DNA of 64,000 nucleotides from the NCBI RefSeq assembly GCF_004379255.2, contig NC_056042.1:29925928-29989927 (forward strand). Direction: 5' to 3'. The stretch's first letter is position 1. Every line of letters begins with the position of its first letter. Source of the stretch: Salvia splendens. Lineage: Eukaryota > Streptophyta > Magnoliopsida > Lamiales > Lamiaceae. This document shows, one piece after another, positions 1-11,534 of the stretch. The translations under genes were made by a program, and so were the position numbers. The notes under the pieces are model-generated. The model saw only the letters and a list, made by a program, of their open reading frames with translations. It was not told the origin of the DNA and did no database searches.

Positions 1-1167
1 AGACAAATTTCACATTTATCTTGGGTATCCATTTCATTAGCCTTTAGTAAATCTAAATTCACTAATCTTTTATTGGCTTTTGAATTTACATGTCTCAATC
101 TACAATGCCACAAATTTGAACACTCAGTCAAGTAAGAGGAAGTAGATGTTTTATTATTATTATTAGCCAACGGCTTTGCAACACTGCGAGTTGCCACACT
201 GAGCTTGAAAAGTCCATCGGTTACATAACCTTTTCCGAGTGACTTTCCAAACTTGGACAATGCAAACCTATCAGACTCAAATACAAGTTTAAACCCCTTA
301 TTAACTAGTATTGATCCTGACACTAGGTTCTTGCGGATGTCCGAGACATGCAGCACATCCTTCAAAGTGATAGTGACGCCAGACGTCATCATGAGAATCA
401 CGTTGCCAATTCTGAGGACTTCGGACGATGCTTGATTCCCCATGTTGATCTTCATCCCTTCAACAGCAGTGTAGGAGGCAAACTTGCTCCTATCTGAGCA
501 GACATGAGCAGTAGCGCCGGTGTCAATGTACCAGCCACCCTTGTTATCAACAAGGTTAACTTCTTCAGTGACCACAACAATGAGGTCGTTTTCGTCCTAG
601 TCCTTGAACTTCTTTTCAACGACGTGGGCTGCCGGCATCTTCTTCTTGCTGCGTCAGTCCTTGGCAAAGTGGCCAGTTTTGCCACACTTGAAGCATTCGC
701 CTTCAAATTTCTTTGCATGCTACTTTCCTTTCCCTTTATCTTTTTTATTTAGGGGAGGGCGTTTGTTGGAGGGACTGCTCCGCTCCAACAGATTGGCTTT
801 GGCTTCCAGTGGGCTAAATCCCTTAGTCTTTTGGTCGCTTTTGCGCACATCAGCCTCAATGCGCAATTTCACGATCAAGTCTTCAAGGATCATCTGCTTT
901 CGCTTGTGTTTGAGATAGCTCTTGAAGTAATTCCAACTGGGAGGAAGCTTGTCAATGATCGTGCACCTTAAGAATTTGTTAGGTAAGGTCATCCCTTCAG
1001 CCACTAGTGCGCGGATGATCATTTGGAGCTCTTGGACTTGCTCCATGATGGGTCGAGAGTCGACCATCTTGTAGTCCATAAACTTGGATGCTACAACTTG
1101 TTCAGTACCTGCAGCATTATCTATGCTATACTTCCTTTCTTGGCTTTCTCACATCTCTTTTGATGTG
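1..1167 (-). pseudogene. Ty1-copia gag/protease/GAG-pre-integrase remnant
   Basis: Read on the minus strand this is the middle of a copia polyprotein. The second half of gag (about 1079-720) shows DYKMVDSRP and VQELQMIIRAL, typical of the UBN2-type gag domain. A CCHC knuckle reading CFKCGKTGHFAKD follows near 650-700. The aspartic protease motif WYIDTGATAH lies near 510-540, and a GAG-pre-integrase segment (WHCRLRHVN) near 60-100. The reading frame is dead: TGA replaces the last knuckle cysteine, a TAG lies just upstream of the protease, and a TGA lies in gag at about 1148. Integrase and reverse transcriptase would be off the left edge. The gag N-terminus continues at 2595-3298 beyond an inserted LTR. 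This is an old, non-functional copy. Confidence 0.9.
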
Positions 1168-1172
1168 GTTAC

Positions 1173-2594
1173 TGTTAGAGTTTAGTATACTGAAAGCATC
1201 TTTCGAATGCTTGTATATGTAATAACTCTTTTATCCATTTGTCACCATTTTATGAGAAATAATATTTTGTTACAATGTATTTTGCTTATGTATTGCTTAT
1301 GTATTTATGAGATGTTGAAATGCGTTTTCCATTTAAATACATAGTTTAAGCAAAATGAGTCTAAGTCTTCTGCATAGTAGACGAGTTGTGAGCGGCGTTC
1401 ACAGTAGGTAACTTGTCAGTTCATGCAGAAGAAAAACTGTTTCACAACCTAGATAGGCTTTGACTACCTATCGTGAAAGGTTGCGACGTCAGTCCGAAAG
1501 TTTCCTTACCTAAGGAAATGAACGACGTCGATGTGGTATAGCACTGAAAGGATCAAACAGTGAGATAAGTCTTTCTTGGCTATTTACTGAAAGACGAGGT
1601 CTCGGTGATTGTCGTTTCTTAATCATTGTTGACATAACATTGAGCATACGATATTAATTGAAAACTACTTTGACTTATCAAATGGTGAGGGAATTTCGTT
1701 GCCCAAAAATCCTGATAGATTGGGTAATGATCATTAATGTCTAAGTGGTGCTAGTATTGTTATTGCAATGAATCGTGTGCTGGGAGAGACCAGTATGATA
1801 ATATCCTCAAGAGGTGTTTAGAAAAAGGTTTTATTATTCAGAAAACTGGCCAGTTGGAATTTATTCTATGAATAATAAATAATGTTTCTAAACTAGACCA
1901 CTCTTGGAAAAAGAAATTAATTAATAATAGTCAGATAGCAGACTTGATATTAATTAATGGATATTTATATCTTTAACACGAGAAATGATTTAATTAAAGA
2001 GGAAGTCCCGGAATACTCGTAATTTCGGTTTGGACGGGCAGTCAATATTATATCTATAGTGGATGATAATAATATTTAAGTTTGGGCTTGAATTAAATTG
2101 ATTTTAATTTAATTAGTGAAAGCCTAAACTGTGGCCCAATCCAATCCTCCACGGATCCCTGGTCTGGCCCAAAATAATTAACTTATTATAAAAGGGAGAA
2201 GAAGAGAAGGCAGATTAATTAATTCTCCTGTAAAATTTCGATCTCTACATTCTGCAGAGAGAAAAATATCATTTTTTTTAGGGTTCTACCGTAGAGATTT
2301 CTGTCTTCAATTCTTCTCCAGCTTTTGAGGATTTGACAAGCTTTGCCCACACAAAGGTCAACTCCGAGTTAAAGGGAACAGATCAGAAGATCCGTGGTAG
2401 AGACGATTGAAGAAGGAGTTCGAATTCAATTACTTGAATTCATACGGTAAATCGTTGTATTTAATTGCATATATATTTAATATGATATGTGATTATATGT
2501 TTATAAACATGTTTCTAGTTTACAATCGGATGAAAGCATGTTTAGATGTAAATCGTTCAATCAAACTAAATAGATTTCCGCTGCAAAACCAACA
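1173..2594 (+). mobile_element. Solo LTR (1,422 bp) inserted in the copia gag
   Basis: The segment starts TGTTAGAG and ends CCAACA (perfect TGTT/AACA terminal inverted repeat). It is bounded by a perfect 5-bp target duplication, GTTAC, at 1168-1172 and 2595-2599. Removing the insert and one GTTAC rejoins the gag reading frame (...YSVVT then TSKEM). No internal gag or pol lies between the ends, so this is a solo LTR left by LTR-LTR recombination. A TATA-like TTATAAAAGG near 2187 on the plus strand gives the orientation. Length and ends fit a long-LTR copia family. It is unlike the LTR at 3384-4432, so a different family inserted here. Confidence 0.88.
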
Positions 2595-3298
2595 GTTACA
2601 ACGGAGTATACATTGTACAAACTATCATCTAAAGCACATAGAATGAAATTTTTACAAAGGTAATCTATTTTTCTCCAAGCTTCATAGTCCGTCATGACTT
2701 CGAGCCTAGTCTCTTGATCGCTCGGCGCGGGCGGCTCGTTTTCAGTGAGGAAGTTGGCGACGCCCAATGTTGTCAAGTAGAACAACATCTTTTGGTACCA
2801 CCTTTTGAAGTCAGGTCCTCCAAACTTTGGTGGCTTCTCGGCAGGTGGCATCATTCTTGGTGTCAAAGGTGTCGTACTTGGTCCATGGAAGGGACCAATT
2901 CCGTTGCCCCAAAAGCCAACAACGTGGTTAGGCATAGAGCCCCCACCATTCATGGGCATAAAGCCCGCCATGGTCGTACCAGCCCCGAAGGGACCAGCAC
3001 CCGCGTGAGACCCGAAGGTCCCAGCATTCGTGTGAGACCCGAAGGCCCCAGCACTCGATCCATTAAAGGATCCGAAGGAGCCACTAAAAGTGGAACCAAC
3101 CGATCCACTCGAGGTGGATCCACTAGTGGGCCCAAGGGGGTTAACAAACTCCCAAGGGGTTGTAGATGAAGATGGATAGCGCCCGGGAGTGGGCATCATC
3201 GTCGGAATCGACGACGTATTGACCGGTGCAGTGGTCGACAAGGTGGATGGAGATGCGGCGGTGGTGGTGGCAGCAACGGTGTTGGATTCAGTCGACAT
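2595..3298 (-). pseudogene. Ty1-copia gag N-terminal part
   Basis: From ATG at 3298 (MSTESNTV) there is a Ser/Thr/Pro/Gly-rich leader with repeated GTFGS/GAFGS-like units. The conserved copia gag entry KPPKFGGPDFKRWYQKM follows, and the stretch ends LDDSLYNVYSVV, where the solo LTR interrupts it. The distal half of gag resumes at about 1167 on the same strand. A Gly/Ser-rich leader before the gag domain is common in plant copia elements. Residues after YSVVT in this stretch are LTR-derived and not part of gag. Confidence 0.85.
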
Positions 3299-3383
3299 CT
3301 CCAGCAAAGGTATTAAGTTTCGAAAGTGATTAAGTTCAGTTTAGGTTCTGTCCTTCGATGGCAGGTTTATCTCGTCTTGTGTT

Positions 3384-4432
3384 TGTTGGTACAGTGACTG
3401 GAATTACAGGAGATAAACAAAAGCCGGGCGTAATACAACCCAAGAATGAAGAATAAAAACTGAAAATACAATGAAACGATACTAGAAAATAAACTTAGCC
3501 GAGTCGAGGAGGCCTCTTTCCGCAAGACGAGATACGCCCCAGTAGTGCTCTTAATTTGGCATGTCGTCCCCAAAGATAAAACGGCTACGTCTCTGGTGAA
3601 GCAGCACCGCAATCAACAGAGCTCCGGCGAACTAAAAGACAATGCAGAGAGAGAGAACTTATGATGCAAATGCTTGTGAATTTTGTGTAAAGATGCATGG
3701 AATGACTAGCCTATTTATAGGCTCAGTCCACTGCTGGGGGTCAACAGCCATGATGGTTGTCATCATTGCGAGGTTGTAACCGCCGAACGTTACGGACGTT
3801 ACAAACCGTTACGAGAGCTGCTCCTTGAGGCATCGGGACACGCGCGTGTCTGTTCGTCATGACGTGGACTTCATCACGTGTCAGCCACGTAGGTTCTTAC
3901 CGCGTCATACTGACGATGTGTCATCCTACTTGCCTCGCTGGCGTGGAAACATTGGTGGTCAAAAAAGAACTACACCAACCAGCCTTGGGTCGAGCCCAAG
4001 CACCGAGCCCCATGATTAGGCCCAAAGAACAGTCCAAAGATCAATTGCCAAGATCCAAGGGCAAGGGCACGGGCACGACTCGGCTCGGCGCGCGTGTAGG
4101 CTCTTCAACCCATCTTAGTCTACTATACTTTATTAAGTGTATTATTTCACTTAATAAATACACATTAAAAGATATGTCTTATCTCCTATGTGGGATAATT
4201 AACACTTAATTAATCTCATGGCTTCTCTCATAGCTCGTTTAATTAACTAGTAATTATTTCGCAACTTTAATCCATTATTTCTCACTCACCGGGAATCAGA
4301 TTTGAGAAAATGAATATACCACGGTCATCTACTCCGAACGTAGATTGACGTTATATTATTTAATTTCACAAAATTAAATCTCTCGTTGGAAATATTCTTG
4401 GTCAAAGTCCTTTGACCGCAACGATTCCAACA
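3384..4432 (-). repeat. 5' LTR (1,049 bp) of the Ty1-copia element
   Basis: On the minus strand it begins TGTTGGAATCGTTGCGGTC and ends GTACCAACA, giving TGTTGG/CCAACA terminal inverted repeats. A minus-strand TATA-like CCTATAAATAGG lies at about 3708-3719. It sits directly upstream of the gag start at 3298. The partner LTR is off-window, so insertion age and target duplication (candidate CGAGT after 4432) cannot be checked. I could not identify a standard tRNA primer site in the 85 bp between LTR and gag. Confidence 0.82.
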
Positions 4433-4433
4433 C

Positions 4434-4984
4434 GAGTTTAACTTGCGTGCTCTCTACACCGAATATGAAACCAAGTATAACAGTACCCACCAAGTCAGAA
4501 GATCTCCCCTTCCTCAACAACATAACTTGGGCTTCGCATTTCAAGCCGATTATGATGACCCTGACGCGCAATCCCAATTAGACGACATATACACCCACAG
4601 CACCGGCGGAAGGTCGACCTCAGGTATGGTAAGTGAGTTAGATTTATATTTCGATTCACTCTTTTCCTTTGGTGATGAAGGTCCTACTCCTCCCGCCCAA
4701 ATCGACGTCCTCGATTGGTGGGGAACACACGAGAAAGATTTTCCCATACTTGCGTCAATGGCCAAGGAGATTTTTCTGTTCCGGTTTCCACTGTCGCCGT
4801 CGAGTCCGCTTTTTGTGTTGGCTCACGTGTGTTGGATAAATCAAGAAGTAAGCTCTCCGTAAAAAATATGAAAGCCGTGATGTTACTTGATGATTGGGCC
4901 AAAACTGACGTCAGAGAACAAGAAAATGATTGGGATGATCGTCAGGAGGGATCACAAGAAGAATTCACCGGGGATGAATCGTAG
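4434..4984 (+). pseudogene. hAT transposase C-terminus (broken)
   Basis: The frame from about 4440 reads NLRALYTEYE, then an acidic spacer, then the hAT dimerisation domain ELDLYFDS...LDWWGTHEKDFPILASMAKEI. Near 4775 the frame shifts by one base and the domain continues as PVSTVAVESAFCVGSRVLD...LSVKNMKAVMLLDDW in the frame that stops at 4984. Order and motifs match RICESLEEPER-like hAT transposases. The BED finger and catalytic core are missing: the copia 5' LTR joins at 4432, so the rest should lie off-window beyond the copia element. It is non-functional. Confidence 0.88.
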
Positions 4985-5759
4985 GCCAACCGCCAACCGC
5001 CGGCCAAGCCAAATAGGTAAGTAAGGTAAGAGAACTATGTGGGCTTTGATTCCCTAATGCAAATGAGCATTGGGGATACGTATGCACCTCAACTTAAATT
5101 TTAAATTTAAGTTGAGCTCTAGTCCTTTTTCCTTTATTTCTTATTTTTCCCATTTGTTTCTAGTTTAAAAATATGTAAATACAATTAAATAATTGTATTT
5201 GTATATACTCTAGTCGATGAAGTAGATTTCTCTATAAGGCTAAATTCGGGAAACTTGACAATTCTACTATAATTGTTGATTGTTAGACTAAACTCAACAT
5301 TTAAAGTTGAATTGTTAAAGGTGTCCTCAATTTAGTTATTTAGAAAGATCTCTTTCGCGGACTAAGAGTATATATATATTTATAAATTTATTGTTCAGAA
5401 CTTCAAGTCTTTTTTGTAGTTTGTAATTAGCTTCGTTGTAGTTGTAGACTAGTAGTCTCGTTGTATTTAAAATTTTGTTTAAGACTTCAAGACTTCAAGT
5501 TTTTTGTGATTTGTAATTGTTGTAACTTGTAATCTCAATAAAATTACAACTTTCATCGTATTTTTTTGAATTTTATTTACGCACATTTCATAGATAAACA
5601 AATAAAAAATGTAAAAAAAATAAAAAAAATTACGAACCGCCGAACCGGCCCAGAACCGGCGGTTTTGAACCGCCTCGTGAACCGGCGGTTTTTTGAACCG
5701 GAACCGGAACCGCTGGTTTATGACCGGAACCGGCAGTTTCCGACCCGTGTGCATGCCTA
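4985..5759 (+). mobile_element. hAT 3' subterminal region and terminus
   Basis: After the transposase stop lies about 640 bp of AT-rich DNA, then a subterminal block at 5633-5745 with many copies of GAACCGGCGGTT/AACCGGAACC in both orientations. It ends in GTGTGCATGCCTA at 5759. Clustered short GC-rich repeats next to a short terminal inverted repeat are typical of hAT ends, where transposase binds. The other end is off the left edge, so the expected 8-bp target duplication (candidate GTTGTGTC at 5760-5767) cannot be tested. Confidence 0.6.
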
Positions 5760-5899
5760 GTTGTGTCGGAGAATAAAATCGATTTAATGATCACATCTGA
5801 TGAACTCCACTTTCCTCCACAACATGAACTACTAATCTACATCTTCCATCAAAACTAACAATTAATTAATTCAGCATACTCATACAGCCCCCAATCACA

Positions 5900-5965
5900 A
5901 TTATATACACACTAAATAAACCTTATGGATCACAATTTTCTGCAGCTTGAAATTCTTGATCAGTC
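5900..5965 (-). other. RADIALIS-like copy 1, second exon (now untranslated)
   Basis: On the minus strand a GTGTGTGTAACAG acceptor is followed at 5965 by sequence reading LIKNFKLQ, clearly related to the FLKNLKLQ ending of copy 2. Joined to the donor at 6050, this tail is in the same frame as the protein but downstream of two stop codons, so it is 3' UTR. The 84-bp intron is 5966-6049. The 3' end of the exon is not defined by sequence. Confidence 0.65.
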
Positions 5966-6053
5966 CTGTTACACACACACAAAATTGATGCAGAGTTAAA
6001 ATCAGAGTTATTGTATTTTTTTATCATATTAAAATTCGTGTGAGTGTACCTTA

Positions 6054-6299
6054 TTATCGGCCGTTGCGGGCGGCCCTGTAGTTGGGGATGGGCACTTGAT
6101 CGGTCTCGATGTTGTTAATGTCCCTCTCTAGGGCCTCGTAGTGGCGCCGCACTTCCTCGGCGGATTTCCCGCCCCCGACTGCTCGGGCGATGTTGTGCCA
6201 CCGGTCGGGGGTGTCCCTATCGTACTTGGCTAGGGCCGCCTCAAATTGCTTGTTTTGCTTGCTACTCCATGATGAGGATGTCATTGAGCTTGATGCCAT
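6054..6299 (-). CDS. RADIALIS-like SANT/MYB protein, copy 1
   Basis: The 81-residue protein has one MYB/SANT repeat (residues about 9-66): Trp at 11 and 34, the signature [13 protein letters not shown], then [14 protein letters not shown] and the family tail start PIPNYR. RADIALIS-like proteins are small single-MYB nuclear factors. In Antirrhinum, RADIALIS competes with DIVARICATA-type MYBs for partner proteins in flower symmetry; other members act in development. The ATG at 6299 is followed by a Ser-rich start as in relatives. Two consecutive stops (TAA TAA, 6051-6056) precede a splice donor AAG|GTACAC at 6050/6049. The usual C-terminal tail is found, untranslated, in the next exon (see 5900-5965). 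A paralogue lies on the same strand at 21797-24197. Confidence 0.9.
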   Translation of the reverse strand: MASSSMTSSSWSSKQNKQFEAALAKYDRDTPDRWHNIARAVGGGKSAEEVRRHYEALERDINNIETDQVPIPNYRAARNGR

Positions 6300-6370
6300 T
6301 TCAGAGAGAGAACAAATGTGTAATATGTGTTTGTGTGTGTGGGGTGAGATGTGAGAGATTTTGTAGGGGG

Positions 6371-6385
6371 CGAGTTTAAATACCC
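6371..6385 (-). promoter_or_regulatory. TATA-like box of RADIALIS-like copy 1
   Basis: The minus strand reads GGGTATTTAAACTCG about 75-85 bp upstream of the ATG, a plausible plant TATA box. No other element can be supported. Confidence 0.5.
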
Positions 6386-6559
6386 AAAAAAGGTGATTCT
6401 TTGGAACAAGTTGAGGAATATATTTTCATTATCTTTGATTTTCTTCTTTATTACTATTTCTCTATCAGTTGAAATGGTTTGGGGAATATGTGATTCGCAT
6501 GCTCAAAGGTCGCAAACACCAACTAATTACAGACCACAAAGGGATTGATGAATTCTTGG

Positions 6560-7027
6560 GGGAAATAGCATACACCATTTCGTCCCCTAATTCCAAGACT
6601 ACACGATACTCTTGAACAAATATGTACATGAAGAAATACTCTTTTCAATGCAGCAATTCATGTACGATTTTTTTTTTCAAAAAAACATTTAAGACTTTGT
6701 TCGATACCATGAAATTGAGAATGTGGAATTAAAAATTGAGCCTTCAATTCCAAATTGGAAGTCTAGATTTTTCATTTAGAATTACATATATGCATAATGC
6801 ACGCCAATTTGGGTGTGTGTGTGTGGGGGGGGGGGGGGGGGGGGGGCTGATCAAACCAACATGCGCGACCCAATTTTAAAACATAGATTTACTTAGACTA
6901 ATATAACCTATGCTTTTTTATTCCTCCAACAATAGGTGAACTTTCAATTTATACTCTGTTTCGACATATATATATATATATATATATAAATAGTTTTGAA
7001 TGTGTGGCGGTTAAATACGGCCGACTT
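6560..7027. repeat. Gene-free stretch with (TG)n-G22 and (AT)n tracts
   Basis: AT-rich DNA between the first RADIALIS-like gene and a Harbinger element. It holds a (TG) run followed by 22 consecutive G at 6825-6846 and an (AT)n tract at about 6965-6988. No coding potential was seen. Confidence 0.85.
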
Positions 7028-7030
7028 TTA

Positions 7031-9052
7031 GGGCATCCGCAGTGGTGCAGATGTCCCGACGGAATTCCCCACGGAATTTCCACTGCCACGTCATAAGGAC
7101 TTCCCACTGCTCTGCCACGTCATACGTAATTCTCTTTGCACAGTGGGGGAATTCCCCTGCGGAATTCCCGATGGAATTCCCACATAAAAAAATTTCACAA
7201 ATTCACAAATTAACCAATTTGCGGAAGTAAAGAATTTACGGAATTAAAATTTCGACAAGAATACGGAGAAAACGAACACACATTATTTTAAAAAAAAACA
7301 TACTTCATTAAAAAAAATACATAATTAATTTTAAAAAAGTACATTATTTTTAAAATAAAAACCGGCTCCTCACTCCTGGATTCCTCGCCGCCGGTTTCCT
7401 CGTCGTCCCCGCCGCCGCCCCTCTCGCTGTCACCGCCGCCGCCACCCTCGCTGTCGTTATCCGTCATCGCGTCGAACCCCAAGTCGCGGCGCATACTGTT
7501 GAGGAGGGGTCTAAGCTTCCGCTTGTAGTGGGGGTCGGTCGCCGAGCGCCATTCCTGCATCGCACGTAACAAGACGTCGTGTGCGGCGATGCGAGCATAT
7601 GAGGGGTTCTCGGGATCCGGCTCATTCTGGGTGGGTGCTGCCGATTGGGCCACGACGGAGGCGGATCCGCTGGGACTTCCCCTCGACAAACGCGCCGCGG
7701 CCCTTTGTCCAATCGGGCGACGACAGCGGGCAGAGGATGTGGGAGTGGGGAACTCTGAATCGGCGGGGGGGAGTTCAGTGGAACCAGCACTGCTGCTGTA
7801 ATCTCCGGATGCGCTGATCCTCGTCCGCTTCGGCCAGCCGGATTCCACACCCGCACTGAACTTGGGCGAATCCTGCACCGCGAGATACACATCTCAATAT
7901 TTGAATTCCCCGAAGCCCTTTTCGGAGTCAGGGAACTGCTGGTGAGACAGTAGCTTCACATCCTCGGCGGACAAGCTGCTGGTTGCCGAGCGGAGGTTGT
8001 TTGTGTAAATGCCGGCAAATCGGCTGAGCGGCTTCTTCAACCGATCCCACTGTTTCCAGCATTACTCCGAGTTGTGGGGCTTCCCCGCCGCTGGTTTGAA
8101 CTGGAGGTAGCTCTGGCTAATGCGCCACCACATCCGGTCGATGTGCTGGTTCGCCCCGACGTATGGATCCTCAACCACACTGATCCACGCCTTCGCTAGC
8201 GCGACGCACTCGTCCGAGCTCCAGATGGTCCGCTTGGTTCCGCTGGATCCCTCCTCCACGTCAGCAGCGTACGTCGGGTCGCCCCGTCCCCTGCCCCTCC
8301 CTCGCCTTGGCCTCCCCCTCCTCTCTGTTGCCGGCGGAGTCTCCCGGGTCAGAGAAAGGCCCAACTCATCGAACGAGAACGTGTCGACGCCAGCGAACTG
8401 AGTGTCGAGAGGAGGACTCACCGGGTTGTCCGTCGACAGTAAGTCCATAAAGGGCAGATAGACGTTGTCCACCGGCGATTGGGGGACCGGCGGCCTACTC
8501 CCCCCGAAGCGCCAGGCGATCCATGCATCATCTCGGGCATCATCATCCCCGACATCTGGGGAATCATCCCATACCACTGTGGGTACATGTTGTAGTACCC
8601 CGGCATCATGCCCGATGGCATTTGAGATTGGGGCAGCATCCCCGGAATTTGGGACATCGACTGGGAAAATTGCTTACTTCTGCCGATGGGAAAATGCGGC
8701 ACCGGTGAATCGCTCGAGGCGGGAGAAGAATCGCTATCGTGGTGTTCCATTGATGATTCGAAAGAAAGGTATTTAGAGAGAGAGATACTCGTTAAAACAA
8801 GTGGTGCGAATGAAATGAAGTTCAACGGGATGTATTTATACAAAATCAAAAAAAATAATGCAAAGGCCGGAATTCCGTGACAGTCCACGCAATGGCGGAC
8901 GTCAGGACGGAATTCCGCGGAAGGCCGCGAACCTGCGACGTCCTATTCCGAATTCCGTATCCGCGCGTGTGTGGCCTAATGGCGGACGTCCGCCATGGAA
9001 TTCCGCCACGTCCGTGGGAATTCCGCATCGAAGTCCGTCATTGCGGATGCTC
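7031..9052 (-). mobile_element. PIF/Harbinger element carrying only ORF1 (2,022 bp)
   Basis: The left end GGGCATCCGCAGTGG and the right end (read inward from the other strand) GAGCATCCGCAATGA form terminal inverted repeats. They are flanked by TTA target duplications (7028-7030, 9053-9055), diagnostic for PIF/Harbinger. Subterminal zones are packed with palindromic GGAATTCC and, at the right, GGACGTCC. It encodes a decayed MYB-like ORF1 and no DDE nuclease, so it is non-autonomous. It splits the upstream region of RADIALIS-like copy 1. Confidence 0.88.
7294..8750 (-). pseudogene. Harbinger ORF1 (MYB/SANT-like) pseudogene
   Basis: From ATG at 8750 (MEHHDSDSS) a Met/Pro/Gln-rich N-terminus leads to a trihelix/MYB-like DNA-binding segment (KRTIWSSDECVALAKAWISVVEDPYVG...). 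A C-terminal region follows with SGWPKRTRISASGDYSSS, characteristic of Harbinger ORF1, often annotated as 'glutathione S-transferase T3-like' or NAM-associated. Breaks: a frameshift at the G6 run near 8497-8503, an in-frame TAA near 8064 (after PHNSE) and a TGA near 7893 (after EFKY). In active systems ORF1 helps the nuclease bind DNA and enter the nucleus. This copy cannot make it. Confidence 0.85.
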
Positions 9053-9055
9053 TTA

Positions 9056-10036
9056 ACTGAAATCGCTCGACATTGAAAATATTAGAAATTGTCAAATTGA
9101 GAATTAAATTCTTGTATTTGATGTAAAAACAACATTATTAATTTCAAAAGTAAAAAATAACCAATTGTATGATCATTGCATTCTTCGTATTCCTCAACTT
9201 TTATTACTATTAGAACTTTAAATATACTCTACTACATAATGGTTAAATTTTTATAGTAATTTCTAACAAATATTGGCTTAAATTATACGGATAAGGTAAC
9301 TTTTCTATGAATTCTTGAAAAGTTGTTTCTCTGTCTTTTTTCACAATATATCATCATCATCATGTGCAAGTGGATATTAATTCGGAACTCTAACCAGCTA
9401 GTGGGATTAGATCCCTCGAATATGAAGCCCCTACTTGTTAATTTTAAATGCACGGATATTCTTAATTTACTTTAATTTGTGGGATTATGATGCTTTGGCT
9501 ACGCACATATAATATTTTAATGAATGTTTCAACTTTTATTAGATTCATAATGTCCGACAAGTTGCACTTCTATTTAATTAATCTCTCCATGTATAGAGAA
9601 GTAGTAGTACTATATTTAAGTCCAAAACAAATCTCAGGTATGTGCCTAAAACCGATTGAGATAGTATACATAATTAGATAAAATCTTAGAAGAAAAAACA
9701 TACTAGAGAATATTATAAACAAATATTAATACTAATGTAAATGGAAGACTTCCATTGATTTTAGTTTGAATATACATATGCCAAATTATAGTTCACCACT
9801 TGATTGGAATCAATTTTCCAGGTAGATCTTTATTTCACAATCACTCTATTTTAAAAGAATCAATTCGTAATCGTACTAAATCATTTCGACCAGCAATATT
9901 GCTTTTTAAAACGATGGAATGGGAATGGTACATGATCACCTGCAATTATATATTCCCACTTCTTTTCGAAAGAAATTTGACCGAATCACCCACGTCATCT
10001 TAAAAGTTAAAATCATGGGCATGTAAATAACATCCT
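9056..10036. other. Gene-free stretch upstream of RADIALIS-like copy 1
   Basis: AT-rich. Positions 9303-9460 resemble 24945-25075 upstream of the second RADIALIS-like gene (shared TTGAAAAGT, GATTAGATCC, TCGAA, CCCCTACTTG in order), suggesting the pair was duplicated together with upstream DNA. No ORF was supported. Confidence 0.6.
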
Positions 10037-10399
10037 TATTAACTAAGGGTGAACTACATCAAAAGTCTATAATATTTCTGTTTATGACACTGCAGCTCCC
10101 TAATAAAAAAAAATATCGTCTAAAGACTCTAGCGTTAAACATAATCACATATCTTTTTTTTTAACCAATTTACGGACCAAAATGCCCAAATAGCTTAAAG
10201 GGCAATTTAGTTAGATGACCACCAACCTGCACACTTACTCTCTGCACACCTGCAGACTTATTTCCTATGATGCACATTTCAATTGTCAATTTATCTCTCT
10301 TCAATTCATTTCTCTCAAATTTGAGAGTTTTTGTTCTCATTTTCTATGGTTGTTTTAGTTTGCTTACCTTTATCTTAGAGAGAATTTACTGATAACTAA

Positions 10400-10720
10400 A
10401 ACCGCCGGTTCTTATTCTATAGTATTCGCGTAGGTGCAATGACGGACCCAGGTGGGGTCGGCCAACCCACCGCCGGTCCGTGAGTGCCACCAAGAAGGCT
10501 CCGAGAAATGGCCATCGACCCATGGATGCTCCGGCACCGACCCCACACTACGGCTGCTTCGTCTCCATGGAAGATGAATGCGGAAGATAATTAGAGGAAT
10601 AGGGAGTAGAGAACAAGGTGAATTAGTTTCAGAAAAGAGGAGAGATTCTTGAGAAATTGAAAATGAAGACAAGTCTTGGAAAGAAAAAAACCGAGAAGAG
10701 AGCGGCGCGTTAATGTTGTT
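10400..10720 (-). other. Possible captured gene 5' end inside the Mutator-like element
   Basis: On the minus strand a pyrimidine-rich, UTR-like stretch (about 10720-10580) runs into CTTCCATGG and GC-rich DNA with no stop for about 50 codons in one frame. This composition differs from the AT-rich arms and resembles a 5' UTR with the start of a coding exon, as in Pack-MULEs. I do not recognise the gene, and no frame is clearly coding. Confidence 0.3.
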
Positions 10721-10727
10721 TTGTTTA

Positions 10728-11092
10728 GAGCATCCACAATGGCGCCCGTCCAGGCGGACGTCCGGTCGGCGTGCCGGAGTTCCGCGCGAGACGTCCGCCA
10801 TTGCGCATTGGTGACGCGGATACGGACGTCCACTGCGGACACCGGAGTTCCGCGGCTTTCTCGGGACGTCCGCACCGCCATTGCGTTGACCCCACGGACG
10901 TCCCGATTATTTTATATTTTTTTCAAAAATTCTATAAATACGTCGGGATGTCCTTGGGGATGTCCGCCACTGTGCAGTGGGAAGTCCTTATGACGTGGCA
11001 GTGCAGTGGAAAATCCTTATGACGTGACAGGAGGTGTTTTTGGGATGTCCGCGAGGATGTCCGCCGGGACATCCGCACCACTGCGGATGCTC
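10728..11092. mobile_element. Harbinger-type MITE (365 bp) nested in the Mutator-like element
   Basis: The ends GAGCATCCACAATGGCG and (opposite strand) GAGCATCCGCAGTGGTG are bounded by TTA on both sides (10725-10727, 11093-11095). The interior has repeated GGACGTCC/GGATGTCC palindromes and two copies of a GTGCAGTGG...TCCTTATGACGTG unit. These are also found in the elements at 7031-9052 and 26226-26720, so all three are one family. It is non-coding. Confidence 0.88.
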
Positions 11093-11534
11093 TTAAGGAA
11101 ACCTAATTGACTTTTTTTTAGGTGATGAATGCATTTTACTATATTTTACTCTTTCTTTCTTAAATTTATGTACATAATAGGATTACTTGTACAATTTGAT
11201 GTAGTCTAAGTAAATTGAAAATGTATAAATTACAAAAAAAAATTGTTAATTAGTAAGTATTACGCATTAATTTGATTTGATTTTCAATTTTATTTTTATG
11301 TATAGTTAAAAATAACAACAATATTTGTCAAATTACAAATAAAATTTAAAGACATAATAGGAAATTAAAAAAAAGCATAATTATAATAATAAAAATGATA
11401 AAAACAAAGTACAAAACATATCTCAGAATACTAAAATACTAATATCACGGCCTAAATAATTTCAAAATATGAATACTTGTAGTAATTACCGTGCCTAACA
11501 AAAGATAATACAATAGGAGTATTAATATTAAGTT

